Source: a virus. From it: a DNA stretch of 39,575 nucleotides. The notes below the pieces were generated by a model. The model made no database searches. It worked only from the letters and a program-made list of their open reading frames with translations, and had not been told where the DNA came from. Both the position numbers and the translations under genes were made by a program. Position 1 is the first letter of the stretch. Each line of letters opens with the position of its first letter. This document shows positions 23,909 through 31,923 of this stretch, one piece after another. The stretch is taken from positions 1-39,575 of IMG/VR virus record IMGVR_UViG_3300042691_020395; one strand, given 5' to 3'.

Positions 23909-26184
23909 GCGCCCGCCTCCGGCCGCTCGGCCTCGGCCTGCCGTGCGCGCTCGGCCTGCTCGGCTTCGAAGCTCCGGCCTTCGGCGCCCTGCGCACGCTG
24001 GAACTCGCGATCCGCGTCCGCGCCGGCCACCGCCACGCTCGTATCGAGCTGCCGCAGTGCCGCATCGACCTGCAGCTCGGCCTTCTGCATGTCCAGCTTG
24101 GCCTGCGTCTGGAGCAGCGTGGACACGATCTTCATGCGCTCGAGCTGCAGCTTGGCTGCGTTGTCCTCGGCCGTGCGCGCCATCTCGGCCTCGGCCCGGA
24201 CCCGGGCCCGCTCCGTCTCGGCCGCCTGGCGCGCCTGTTCGATCTGCAGATCCCGCTGCGCCTTGATCTCGTCCGTCTCGAGCGCCTTCCCCATCTCGCC
24301 GATCTGCTTCTTGGCCTCGTCGAGCTGCCCCATCGCTTGCGCCAGGGCTTGCTGCAGCTGTTCCGGCGTGGGCGGCGTGCCGTCCGGGTTCTGGATCGGC
24401 TGCGGCCGGATGATGTCCGCGATGTCATCGCCGACCGTGCCGATGTTCTGCAGCTTGATCGCCTTGGCCAGAATCGAGGCCGCCGCCTGCGGCCCAGAAA
24501 TCGCCGCGATGTTCGGAAGGTTCTGCACGATCGAATCGGCAAACGCCATGCCCGCCGTCCGCTCCGATTCAAAGCTCGGCCCGGTCGAGATCGTGACCAG
24601 ATGATCGCCCTTCGTCGAGACACTCTCAGGATCGGCGGGATCGTTGATCCGCACGATCTTGGCCTGCTCGTTCTTGTCCCGAATGCCCACGTCCTGCGGC
24701 GTGTCGTACACCTTGTCGATCAGATCCTCGGTCAGCTCACCCACGCGCCGGATCATGTCGTCGTAATGATCGACAAAGTGGAACGTCCCGCGCTGCTGGC
24801 TTTCTTCAATCTGCTGCAGCGCGATCCCGGACTTCTCGTTCCGACGCTGCGCCGAGGTCGGCAGCGGTGAGATCCCCATCGCGGCCTGGATCGCCCGGCG
24901 CGCGGCCTCGGCGCCCATCTCAAGCGCCGCGATCGGAGGCTCATACGGCTGACGCGACGGCGGCGGGAGCGGCGTGCCCGGCGGCATCCCTTCCACGTAC
25001 GGCCGCACCCGAATGACCGCCACCGGCTCATGCAGTGACTTCTGCAGATTCACCAGCTCGGTCGGATCCAACTGCCCCTCGTACACGAAGTACGGGAACT
25101 TCGGCGTCATGCCCACCAGCTCGCTCTGGCCGGTCCGGTAGTAGCAGTAGAGCATGTACGGATCGCGCGCCAGGCGCGTCATGCTCATGATCGTGCGCTC
25201 GGCGCCCTTCCCGGAATCGACGTACAGGATCTTGCCGTAGCACGACACGAACGGGATCGCCTTGCCCGCCCAATCGTGTTCCTCGAGGATTTCAAGCCCG
25301 TTCGTCAGGTACATGCGGACCCGCGGCACGTCCACCTCGCGCGCGTCCACCACCGCCGGCGCCGCCGGCGCCTGCGCGGCCAGACCGATGGCCACGGCCA
25401 GCCGACGAATCCCGGTCCCCTGCGTCTCCGCGCGCTCGTCCTCGAACACGGTCGAGCCGTCCTCGAGCAGCAGCAGCCGCTTGCGCTCACTCTCGACGCG
25501 CCAATACTCGGCCACCACGATCGTGGAGTCCGAGATCCACGCCGGCGCCTGCCCCCGGTAGTCCTCGAACGATTGGATCGCCGCCTTCGGGAACCGGCGC
25601 GAGAACTCCGACTGTTTCCACCGCTCGAAATGAAACAGCCAGCGCATGTCCGACGAGTCCGGCCGCGTGGACTCGGGGTCCGGGATCACCATGTCCGGGT
25701 TCGGGATGTCCCGGATCACAATCTCCTGCGTCATCGCCCGCGGGGAGCGATACTCCGTCGCCAGCCGCAGCCAGCCGTACGACCGATGCACGGCATTCTC
25801 GAACGCCGTCGTATACGCGATCTGAGCGTGCGAGCGGTACTCGATCTCACGCATCTTGTCCGAATAGAACTCGGCCGTCTTATCGTTCGCGCCGTTCCCC
25901 GTGGGCGAAAACTTCACCGCGCGCGGATTGGCGCGCACGTCGTTGATCACCTGGTTGAAGTACTGCCCGAGCTCATCGAGACTCAGGCACGGCCGGCCCG
26001 CCGCCTTGCGCGCTTCGCGGTCCTTCGGTTCCCACGGATCGCCGGCCACGTACCGCATATCGGTCTTGGCCTCGTCCCGGACCGTGCGCCACGCCTCCAT
26101 GCCGGCGTCGTAGCGGTCCCGAATCTCCTTGAGGAGCGCCGTGGTCTGCTCAGGCGTGCGCGTCGCGCGTGTCGTGGTCGCCAT
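23905..26184 (-). CDS. Portal protein, P22 gp1-like, 759 aa
   Basis: The N-terminal region has RDRYDAGMEAWRTVRDEAKT, DMRYVAGDPWEP and KAAGRPCLSLDELGQYFNQV, matching P22-type portals. RDIPNPDMVIPDPESTRPDS follows at about residue 160-180, and the wing/clip motif YMLYCYYRTGQSELVGMTPK at about 350. A long Gln/Glu/Arg/Ala coiled coil fills about 620-759 (KAQRDLQIEQARQAAETERA, QTQAKLDMQKAELQVDAALR), like the barrel helices of P22 gp1 (725 aa). Twelve copies would form the DNA channel at one vertex. It is followed by scaffold and coat genes. Confidence 0.9.
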   Translation of the reverse strand: MATTTRATRTPEQTTALLKEIRDRYDAGMEAWRTVRDEAKTDMRYVAGDPWEPKDREARKAAGRPCLSLDELGQYFNQVINDVRANPRAVKFSPTGNGANDKTAEFYSDKMREIEYRSHAQIAYTTAFENAVHRSYGWLRLATEYRSPRAMTQEIVIRDIPNPDMVIPDPESTRPDSSDMRWLFHFERWKQSEFSRRFPKAAIQSFEDYRGQAPAWISDSTIVVAEYWRVESERKRLLLLEDGSTVFEDERAETQGTGIRRLAVAIGLAAQAPAAPAVVDAREVDVPRVRMYLTNGLEILEEHDWAGKAIPFVSCYGKILYVDSGKGAERTIMSMTRLARDPYMLYCYYRTGQSELVGMTPKFPYFVYEGQLDPTELVNLQKSLHEPVAVIRVRPYVEGMPPGTPLPPPSRQPYEPPIAALEMGAEAARRAIQAAMGISPLPTSAQRRNEKSGIALQQIEESQQRGTFHFVDHYDDMIRRVGELTEDLIDKVYDTPQDVGIRDKNEQAKIVRINDPADPESVSTKGDHLVTISTGPSFESERTAGMAFADSIVQNLPNIAAISGPQAAASILAKAIKLQNIGTVGDDIADIIRPQPIQNPDGTPPTPEQLQQALAQAMGQLDEAKKQIGEMGKALETDEIKAQRDLQIEQARQAAETERARVRAEAEMARTAEDNAAKLQLERMKIVSTLLQTQAKLDMQKAELQVDAALRQLDTSVAVAGADADREFQRAQGAEGRSFEAEQAERARQAEAERPEAGA

Positions 26185-26187
26185 GCG

Positions 26188-26406
26188 TTACCGTCCCGTC
26201 AGGAGCCAGCGCAGCCGGCCCCAGAATCCACGCGCGCGCACGGCCTCGAGCGCCGACACGCGGACATCGATCGCGCCTACCTGGGCTTCCGCTTCCTTCA
26301 GCGCCGGGATCACGCCGTCCCGGATCACCTTCTCGTGGACCAAGACACCGGCCCGCGTATGCCGCAGACTCAGCGCAGGCGCCGCGTTCGTCAGGCGTCG
26401 GAACAT
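26188..26406 (-). CDS. Small hypothetical protein, 72 aa
   Basis: The preferred start is ATG 26406 (MFRRLTNAAPAL), which overlaps the upstream stop as TGATG. A GTG at 26412 has a better-spaced GGAAGG and would add two residues. The sequence has a basic N-terminus, a helix with HEKVIRDGVIPALKEAEAQV, VRVSALEAVRARGFW, and a basic, aromatic end (GRLRWLLTGR). It is predicted helical with amphipathic character. It lies between TerL and portal; similar-sized unknowns occur at this spot in many phages. Function unknown. Confidence 0.6.
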   Translation of the reverse strand: MFRRLTNAAPALSLRHTRAGVLVHEKVIRDGVIPALKEAEAQVGAIDVRVSALEAVRARGFWGRLRWLLTGR

Positions 26407-26534
26407 CAGCACGCCGTGGCCTTCCCGCCGCCGCGCTTCAGGTTGTTGCGGGTCCGGAAGTTGTACACGTGGCTTTCCGTCTCGGGCGTCGCGGCCTTCG
26501 CCGGCTTCTTCGGTGCGGGTGTCTTCTTTGCCAT
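26406..26534 (-). CDS. Very small Lys/Ala-rich basic protein, 42 aa
   Basis: ATG 26534 follows GGAGGG by 8 nt. The peptide reads MAKKTPAPKKPAKAATPETE, then a short middle (SHVYNFRTRNN) and LKRGGGKATAC. The first half resembles histone H1-like or ribosomal tail sequences, suggesting nucleic-acid binding. The stop is TGA 26408-26406. A strong ribosome site and coupling to the next gene support it. Confidence 0.6.
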   Translation of the reverse strand: MAKKTPAPKKPAKAATPETESHVYNFRTRNNLKRGGGKATAC

Positions 26535-26597
26535 ACCCTCAGCCCTCCATTCGACGTGGCGTCTATTCTGCGCTTACACGTAGCGCCGCCGCAAGTC

Positions 26598-28079
26598 CTA
26601 CCCCCAAGCCGACGTGGGCCGGTACGGCATCGGCGCCGGGGCTGCCGCGGCCACCGTCTGCGCGAAGGTGAGCGCCAGCGCGTCCCCGTCGTCCGGCGAA
26701 TCCAGCCCGCGCTTCTTCATGCTTTCCTTCGACTCGAGCACCAGCCGATCGCCCTTGTCGTGGTGATACCCGGGCCCGGTCAGGTCGATCTCGAGATCCG
26801 GGCTGGCATCGATCGCGCCCGTGCTCAGCCAGTCCCGCATTCGCGACCACATGAACGCCCGCATATTGGCCAGCCGCGGCGCCGGGGATTCCCCGCCGAA
26901 CTGGACATCGATAACGTTTCGGTGCCCGAGCTGCCGCAGCCGATCCGCCACCGGCCCCCCGATGCTCCCGCCCGTGGCATCGACGAACAGCGTGCGGACC
27001 ATCTGGCCGCCGTAGTTCTTGGCCAGCACGTCCGCCGTGATCGTCACCAGATGCATGGAATCCCGAGCTTTCTCGCCGGGGATGCGGATCGGCGGGATGC
27101 TTCGGGCGTCCGGCCCACGCCGGAACCGGATCACGCACTCATCCGACCCCCCACGCGCCAGGTCCAGCCCCGCGATCAGCGGCTCATCCGGGAGCGGCGA
27201 GACATTCCGGGTCTGCGCGTCACTCACGAGCTGCTGCCCGATGAATTGCAGATCCGAGGCGCGCGGCGGCAGCCCCCGCACGCGCACCCGCACGAAATCT
27301 GAGTCTTCCCCGTAGTCCTGAATCCACTCCGCGATCTGCGCCTTGTTCGTGAAGCGGCTGTCCCGGCTGTCGATCGTCCAGACCTTCCAGCGATGACGAT
27401 CCGACCCGAAACACGCCCGGTGGAACGCGCCCTGCGACCGCGTGGGATTCCCGAACAGGAACCACATGGGTTCGCCGTCCGTCAGGCCGCCTTGGGCCAC
27501 CTCGTGGATCTTGTCCGGGACGGCCGAGTCCTCATCGAAGATGTAGAACGACGTGGAATTGGCCGCGTGCTGGCCGGCGAACGCCTCCGAGTTTTCCTCT
27601 TTACACGACTGCGGCGCCACGAACCAATCGGCCCGATGCCCCTTGAAATAGAGCCGTTGCGTGTTGATCTCGTACCAGTGCGCCGTAATCGACAGTTTCT
27701 TCCAGTAGATGATGGCCGCCCACGTCTTCGTGTCGAGCTGCGTCGACGTGTTCGCCGTCACCGTGCCGCGGCAGTAGGGCCGCGTGGCCGTGATCCAGTC
27801 CACCAGCCACGCCTGCAGCGTGGACTTGCCGATGCCGTGGCCACTCGAGACGGCCGCCCGGATGGGCTCCACCGCGTGCTGCCCGTCGAACTTGCGCGCC
27901 CGGATCTCCGCACCGAGCCACGCCAGGAACTCGCGCTGCCACTGGTCTGGGCCGTCGAAGTCCGCGAGCGGTCCCGGCTCCTGCCACGGGTAGGCCGCCA
28001 GGACAAACCCGAGCGGGTCATCGTAGAACTGCGCCACGAAATCCGCGAGATCGGCGTTGATCTGGTCAGCGGCCGGCAT
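26598..28079 (-). CDS. Terminase large subunit, 493 aa
   Basis: The start is taken as ATG 28079 (MPAADQINADLADF). The ATPase domain has Walker A SGHGIGKS (79-86), and Walker B FYIFDE (178-183) with the catalytic Glu at the end. The C-terminal RNase H-like nuclease has GLDLARGGSD (304-313) supplying the first Asp, FVDATGG (365-371) supplying the second, and SPDDGDAL (461-468) supplying the last acidic cluster. The protein cuts concatemeric DNA and drives it into the procapsid. It is preceded by the TerS-like gene with a 7-bp gap. Confidence 0.92.
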   Translation of the reverse strand: MPAADQINADLADFVAQFYDDPLGFVLAAYPWQEPGPLADFDGPDQWQREFLAWLGAEIRARKFDGQHAVEPIRAAVSSGHGIGKSTLQAWLVDWITATRPYCRGTVTANTSTQLDTKTWAAIIYWKKLSITAHWYEINTQRLYFKGHRADWFVAPQSCKEENSEAFAGQHAANSTSFYIFDEDSAVPDKIHEVAQGGLTDGEPMWFLFGNPTRSQGAFHRACFGSDRHRWKVWTIDSRDSRFTNKAQIAEWIQDYGEDSDFVRVRVRGLPPRASDLQFIGQQLVSDAQTRNVSPLPDEPLIAGLDLARGGSDECVIRFRRGPDARSIPPIRIPGEKARDSMHLVTITADVLAKNYGGQMVRTLFVDATGGSIGGPVADRLRQLGHRNVIDVQFGGESPAPRLANMRAFMWSRMRDWLSTGAIDASPDLEIDLTGPGYHHDKGDRLVLESKESMKKRGLDSPDDGDALALTFAQTVAAAAPAPMPYRPTSAWG

Positions 28080-28086
28080 GAGATCG

Positions 28087-28518
28087 CTAACGATTCTGCG
28101 GATCGCGTTCCGCGAGACGCTTGCGCGCCGCCTGTAGGCGCTCCGGCACCAAGGCAATCTCGCCGGTCACGTTCATATCGATTGACTCTTTCGGCTTCCC
28201 CTCGGTCCGATCGAGCACATCCTTGGCTGCGGCATACGCCGTGGACGGGAACTCCGCGCGCTTCTTCATCAGGAACTCAAGCGTGGCGATCGCCGGGAAC
28301 TGCAGCGCCATCAGCCGATCGCGCGCCTTGGCCTGGACCTGCGGCGCCGCGCCGCCATGCATATAGCAGACCGTCCCGCCAGGAATCGGCGCGCGTCCAC
28401 ACTGCTTGCCGCTCCGCTTGCTCCGCGCAGTGCAGCGGATTCGCTCATCCATGTGGTCCGACAGGTCCAAAGGGTCAGGCTTGCCCTTGATGGCACCGCG
28501 TGGTGCGTGTCGTGGCAT
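28087..28518 (-). CDS. Terminase small subunit-like protein with Cys-His motif, 143 aa
   Basis: The N-terminal half holds C29, C40, C51 and H54 (RCTARSKRSGKQC, then CYMHGGAAPQV). This zinc-finger-like 'HGGxAPQV' motif is common in TerS-like proteins beside large terminase genes. The C-terminal half is helical (LQFPAIATLEFLMKKRAEF) and would oligomerise and recognise the packaging site. ATG 28518 begins this gene just before TerL in reading order. It is the first gene after the 28519-28642 promoter-like gap. Confidence 0.8.
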   Translation of the reverse strand: MPRHAPRGAIKGKPDPLDLSDHMDERIRCTARSKRSGKQCGRAPIPGGTVCYMHGGAAPQVQAKARDRLMALQFPAIATLEFLMKKRAEFPSTAYAAAKDVLDRTEGKPKESIDMNVTGEIALVPERLQAARKRLAERDPQNR

Positions 28519-28605
28519 GGCTAGGCCACCAGCCGCGGGAAGGCTGGCCGACAGGCGTGGCCGTCAGGATAGGCACCGGATTGGCTCATGCGGGGCGCTC
28601 GGGAC

Positions 28606-28632
28606 ATTCTACGACAGAACGTATACCATACG
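28606..28632 (-). promoter_or_regulatory. Putative late promoter region upstream of terS
   Basis: The 124-bp gap 28519-28642 separates the replication genes from the packaging/head genes. Minus-strand bases 28628-28620 read TGGTATACG, an extended -10-like sequence. A perfect inverted repeat CGTAT-acc-ATACG spans 28620-28632. TAGAAT lies at 28611-28606 and could serve as an alternative -10. No good -35 is seen. The first gene downstream is terS. Confidence 0.4.
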
Positions 28633-28642
28633 CGCCGACGAA

Positions 28643-29113
28643 TTACGGCCGCGCCTTCGCGTGGGCCTTCTCGTAAGCGGCGAGAGCGGCGCTATCGGCG
28701 TCGTGTTCCTCCCGAAGCCGTTTCACTTCCGCCACGGCACGCGGGGCCAGCCGCCAGTCCTCGTTGCCGTCCGGGTCTGCGCCGGTCAGTTTGTAGCATT
28801 CAGCCAGCCATGCGTTGCGTTCTGCTAGGGCGGCGCGGGCCTCGTCGCGTTCGCGCTCGGCCTGATTGGCGCGCTCAGCGTGACCCACCGCCACGATCAG
28901 GTTCTGCATACAGGCGCGGTCACGTTCCGCTAGCCGCTCGTCTCGGTCAGCGATCTCCGCGTCTCGCTCGGCCAGTGTGCGGGAGAGGCTGGAGAGGGCG
29001 GCGAGCAGCCGATCCCCTGCGGCGATCAGGTTTTCGATGTGCGCGTGCGGATTCGTCCACGACTCATCCGCGCTCACGCGGTTCCATGATTCGATGGCTT
29101 CGTCTCGCGTCAT
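28643..29113 (-). CDS. Coiled-coil protein of unknown function, 156 aa
   Basis: ATG 29113 (MTRDEAIESWNRVSADES) has GGAGG 7 nt upstream, a near-perfect site. About residues 45-105 are a continuous heptad-type helix (LAERDAEIADRDERLAERDR, QAERERDEARAALAERN), so it probably forms a coiled-coil oligomer. The C-terminus has DPDGNEDWRLAPRAVAEVKR and another helix. There is no catalytic motif. The preceding gene overlaps as ATGA. It closes the replication operon before the terminase promoter; a DNA-metabolism accessory role is a guess. Confidence 0.65.
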   Translation of the reverse strand: MTRDEAIESWNRVSADESWTNPHAHIENLIAAGDRLLAALSSLSRTLAERDAEIADRDERLAERDRACMQNLIVAVGHAERANQAERERDEARAALAERNAWLAECYKLTGADPDGNEDWRLAPRAVAEVKRLREEHDADSAALAAYEKAHAKARP

Positions 29114-29382
29114 CGCGTCACCTCCGTGGCGAGCAGGGCGGCCTTGGCCGCATCGCATCGGTCGCACGCGGCCCCGAACACTTCCGGGCTTGAGCCGCCA
29201 CCGTCCTCGTTGAGCGCACGGACCAACGCCGTAGTCTCCTGATACTCCCGCAGCAGGCGCAGCGCCTCGGCCCCGGCCAGACAGGCGGCGGCAAGCGATT
29301 CCGTCACAATCGGCGGCGGTGAGTAACGGTCCGCCCCATCCGCCGCTGCTTCCCGCAGCCGGTCCTCGTGTGTCGTCGCCAT
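29110..29382 (-). CDS. Small helical protein, 90 aa
   Basis: ATG 29382 (MATTHEDRLREAAADGAD) follows GAGGGG at a normal spacing. The body is mostly helical (ESLAAACLAGAEALRLLREY, EVFGAACDRCDAAKAALLA) with one CDRC pair. The longer frame starting at 29568 has a composition unlike a protein and overlaps the 53-aa gene, so the short form is chosen. Function unknown. Confidence 0.6.
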   Translation of the reverse strand: MATTHEDRLREAAADGADRYSPPPIVTESLAAACLAGAEALRLLREYQETTALVRALNEDGGGSSPEVFGAACDRCDAAKAALLATEVTR

Positions 29383-29393
29383 GTCGCCCCCCT

Positions 29394-29555
29394 CTATGCT
29401 GCCGCTGCCATCCCGCGCCGCACGCGCCACACGCGCAGCCAGCGCACGAACCGCCCGCCGGGTGTCTGTCGAGCCGCCCGCGCCAGCCGCCGACACACCG
29501 CACACCGGGGATACCGGGCTTGCAGCACCGGGCGCCCACACGCGCAGCGCGTCAT
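29394..29555 (-). CDS. Small Cys-rich basic protein, 53 aa
   Basis: The frame runs from ATG 29555 (overlapping the upstream stop as ATGA) to TAG 29396-29394. It begins MTRCACGRPVLQARYPRCAV and continues CRRLARAARQ. The cysteine set CxC...CxxC (C4, C6, C18, C21) suggests a single zinc ribbon, followed by a strongly Arg-rich tail. Such mini zinc ribbons often bind nucleic acid. A tail of five Arg/Trp repeats (RWLRVWRVRRG) is also membrane-active in style, so the role is uncertain. Confidence 0.6.
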   Translation of the reverse strand: MTRCACGRPVLQARYPRCAVCRRLARAARQTPGGRFVRWLRVWRVRRGMAAAA

Positions 29556-29836
29556 CGCCCAGCCTCACGCTTCATCCCCGCGATGAGCGCCTGCAACTGC
29601 TCCACCGTGGACACGAAGTGCAGCGGGCAGCCACGGGCGATCAGCTTCGCCTGTGAGGGCGTCAGGTCGGCCTTGCCGGGGCTCTTCCAATCCACCAGCC
29701 GCACGACCGAGCCGAGCCACAGGAACGCGTCCACGGCGCCGCCAGAGGGCTCCACGTCCACGCCAAGCTGCCGAGCCGCCTTCACCAGCAGCTTCGAGGC
29801 GGTATCGACCCGACGCGCCGCGTAGACCGGCCTCAT
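29552..29836 (-). CDS. PD-(D/E)XK-type nuclease (VRR-NUC-like), 94 aa
   Basis: The core reads SGGAVDAFLW (D36), then VRLVDWKSPG (D49-W-K51, the DxK part of the fold), then ADLTPSQAKLIARG (Gln near 62) and a C-terminal helix. This is the minimal phage VRR-NUC arrangement known from stand-alone nucleases (around 90-110 aa), thought to resolve branched DNA. It sits in the replication operon, coupled by ATGA on both sides. Activity on a specific structure cannot be inferred. Confidence 0.75.
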   Translation of the reverse strand: MRPVYAARRVDTASKLLVKAARQLGVDVEPSGGAVDAFLWLGSVVRLVDWKSPGKADLTPSQAKLIARGCPLHFVSTVEQLQALIAGMKREAGR

Positions 29837-30102
29837 GCGCCTTCCTTCTCGGCGTCACGCTGCCGGCGCTTCGACACGCGCGGCACATGCGACAACGGCA
29901 GGCGCTTGATGATGTCCTGCTGGTCCGTGCGCCAGACGCGGCGCTCCGGGTCTTTCAGCCACACCGCGCCGGGGATGCTCGCTTGCGCCGCGTCGAGCGT
30001 GGCGAACGGCTCATCCCAACCCGTGTAGTGCCACTCGCCACCCCAGAAGTGGCCACGGCCGAGCATGAAGACTTCCCGCTGCGTGCGCACTCTCCCGGTC
30101 AT
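29833..30102 (-). CDS. Hypothetical protein, 89 aa
   Basis: ATG 30102 (MTGRVRTQREVFMLGRGHFW) overlaps the upstream stop as ATGA. The first half has four Trp and many Gly (GRGHFWGGEWHYTGWDEPF); the second half is basic (DQQDIIKRLPLSHVPRVSKR). The aromatic beta-type N-terminus and basic C-terminus suggest nucleic-acid binding, but no family is recognised. In-frame upstream extension lacks a ribosome site. Confidence 0.6.
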   Translation of the reverse strand: MTGRVRTQREVFMLGRGHFWGGEWHYTGWDEPFATLDAAQASIPGAVWLKDPERRVWRTDQQDIIKRLPLSHVPRVSKRRQRDAEKEGA

Positions 30103-30389
30103 CGCGCCAATCTCCACACCGTGCGGCTCACCATGTGCGGCTGCGCCACCCGCCCGCACGCTTCGATCAGCCCCGGACGTGCCGCCATGAGCTCGCCACG
30201 ACGCGCGCCCGCCGTCGTCGAGAGCACCCCGAGCAGCGCCGCGGCCTCGTGGTCCGTCAAGCCCTGCGGGTGCGCCTCCAGCAGCGCCAGGTAGAGGTCC
30301 CGCAGCGTCGCCCCGGTCTGACGCGCACGACGCAGGCCCGAGCGACGGGAGACGACGGCCGAGGGGTAGGTCATCGAGAGTTGGGTCAT
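30099..30389 (-). CDS. Winged-helix-like DNA-binding protein, 96 aa
   Basis: After a basic N-terminus (RRSGLRRARQTGATL) comes a helix-turn-helix pattern: LRDLYLALLEAHPQGLTDHE, then AAALLGVLSTTAGARRGELM, then a beta/wing-like end PHMVSRTVWRLAR. Short winged-helix proteins like this occur in phage replication operons. Start and stop overlap both neighbours as ATGA. Confidence 0.65.
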   Translation of the reverse strand: MTQLSMTYPSAVVSRRSGLRRARQTGATLRDLYLALLEAHPQGLTDHEAAALLGVLSTTAGARRGELMAARPGLIEACGRVAQPHMVSRTVWRLAR

Positions 30390-30574
30390 CGTGTCGCTGC
30401 CTCCGGCGTCAGCACGAACTCTGGCGGCTCCGGCGCCACCACGTAGAGCACCACCACGGGCTGGCCGTCTTCATTGGCGGCGCGCGTGACCGCGTGGAGC
30501 GCGCCATGCCCGGCCACGGTGACCGGCACGTCGGGCCGGGAGAGCAGCTGCGCGGCGAGGGTGTGCGCGGTCAT
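30386..30574 (-). CDS. Small hypothetical protein, 62 aa
   Basis: MTAHTLAAQLLSRPDVPVTV is followed by strands ALHAVTRAA and VVVLYVVAPEPPEFVLT. It looks like a small alpha/beta domain. Its ATG overlaps the DnaB stop (ATGA), and its own stop overlaps the winged-helix gene. Function unknown. Confidence 0.6.
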   Translation of the reverse strand: MTAHTLAAQLLSRPDVPVTVAGHGALHAVTRAANEDGQPVVVLYVVAPEPPEFVLTPEAATR

Positions 30575-31923
30575 GCCAGCCGCTCCTGTCTCGGCGCAGA
30601 GGCTTCACGGTCGAGATCGGTAAACCGCATCGTCGGGCCGTCCCACTGCATTTCGAGCGTGCGATTGGCCGGGCCGTTCCGCTGCTTCGCCAGAATGATC
30701 TCGACGATCTCCCCGTGCTGGAACCGCCCCGAGTCCGTCGCCTTGTTCGGCCGATGGATGAGCAGCACCACGTCCGCGTCCTGCTCGATGGACCCGCCAT
30801 CGCGGAGGTGATGCAACTGCGGCCGAGACGCCGGCCCGCCCTTCGCGTTGTCGCGCGTGAGCTGCGACAGCACGACCAGCGGCACGCTCAGCTCTTTCGC
30901 CAGCGCCTTGAGCCGCCCGGAAATCTGCGTGATCTCCTGCGTGCGGTTCTCGGCGCCGTTCCCGTGCAGAAGCTGCAGGTAGTCCACGAACACGATCCCC
31001 GAGCCATACCTGGCCGACAGCCGGCGCACCTTCGCGCACAGCCCTGACACCGACTGCCCCCCCGCGTCGTCAATCGCCAGCCGGCGCTCCCCGAGACGGC
31101 TCAGGGCATCGCCCACGCGCCCCATCTCGTGCGCCACGAGCTGCCCGGTCATCAGCTTGAACGCATCGACGCGCGCCTCCAGCGCCACCGCCCGGAACCC
31201 CACCGACAGCCGCGACATCTCGAGCGAGCAGACCGCCGCGAACGTGTGCCGCGAGGCTTCCAGCGCGAACTGCATCATCAGCGCCGTCTTGCCGTCGCTC
31301 GGCCGGCCAGCAATCACGATCAGGTCGCTCGGCTGCCAGCCCCGCGTCAGGTTGTCGATCGACGCCAGCCCGCACGGCACGCCCGTCACGCCGCGCTTCT
31401 CGTGGTTCGCTTTCTCGACCGCGCGATACATCTCGGACATCCAGTCCGACGCCAACAGGAAGTCCCCGCGCGCCGCGTCCCGGCCCACCGACATCAGTCG
31501 TTCCTCGGCCCGGTCGATGACTTCCTCGACGTCCGACCCGTCGTACGCCTCCTCGATGGTCCGGTTCGCCTGCGCGATGAGATCCCTCAGCTGCGCCTTC
31601 TCGCAGACGATCCGCGCGTAGCCCTCGACGTTGCTGGACCGTGGCACGCCGTCCGTCAGGCCGGCGATGTAGAGCATCCCGCCCACCTCGTCGAGCTGCC
31701 CGGCCGTCTCCAGGTCGCTCCTGAGCGTCACGGCGTCGGGGATGACTCCGGACCCACGGACCCGCGTGATCGCCTCCCACAGCCGCGCGTGGGCCGGCCG
31801 GAAGAACATCCGCGCCTTGAGCCCGCAGCCCTCGGCCACGTCGAACATCTCCGGCTCGAGCAGCACGGCGCCGATGACCGCGCGTTCGGCCGTCAGGTCG
31901 TGCGGCGAGACGCGCTCAGCCAT
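30571..31923 (-). CDS. Replicative DNA helicase, DnaB-like, 450 aa
   Basis: The start is ATG 31923 (MAERVSPHDLTAERAVIG), overlapping the upstream stop by 8 bp. Residues 8-105 are the N-terminal DnaB domain (AVIGAVLLEPEMFD, RPAHARLWEAI). The RecA-like ATPase domain has GLASIDNLTRGWQPSDLIVI, Walker A GRPSDGKTA (206-214), SLEMS (233-237), Walker B VFVDYLQLL (311-319) and DGGSIEQDADVVLLIHRP (about 370-387). Length (450 aa) is normal for DnaB. It unwinds the fork on the lagging strand. No separate primase is seen in the window, so host DnaG is probably recruited. The gene downstream begins a run of small coupled ORFs. Confidence 0.93.
   Translation of the reverse strand: MAERVSPHDLTAERAVIGAVLLEPEMFDVAEGCGLKARMFFRPAHARLWEAITRVRGSGVIPDAVTLRSDLETAGQLDEVGGMLYIAGLTDGVPRSSNVEGYARIVCEKAQLRDLIAQANRTIEEAYDGSDVEEVIDRAEERLMSVGRDAARGDFLLASDWMSEMYRAVEKANHEKRGVTGVPCGLASIDNLTRGWQPSDLIVIAGRPSDGKTALMMQFALEASRHTFAAVCSLEMSRLSVGFRAVALEARVDAFKLMTGQLVAHEMGRVGDALSRLGERRLAIDDAGGQSVSGLCAKVRRLSARYGSGIVFVDYLQLLHGNGAENRTQEITQISGRLKALAKELSVPLVVLSQLTRDNAKGGPASRPQLHHLRDGGSIEQDADVVLLIHRPNKATDSGRFQHGEIVEIILAKQRNGPANRTLEMQWDGPTMRFTDLDREASAPRQERLA

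Noticed and set aside
29114-29539. Upstream extension of the 156-aa coiled-coil gene (frame open to 29539)
   Set aside because: Overlaps two other supported genes and has Gly/Arg/Cys-rich composition; GGAGG marks ATG 29113.
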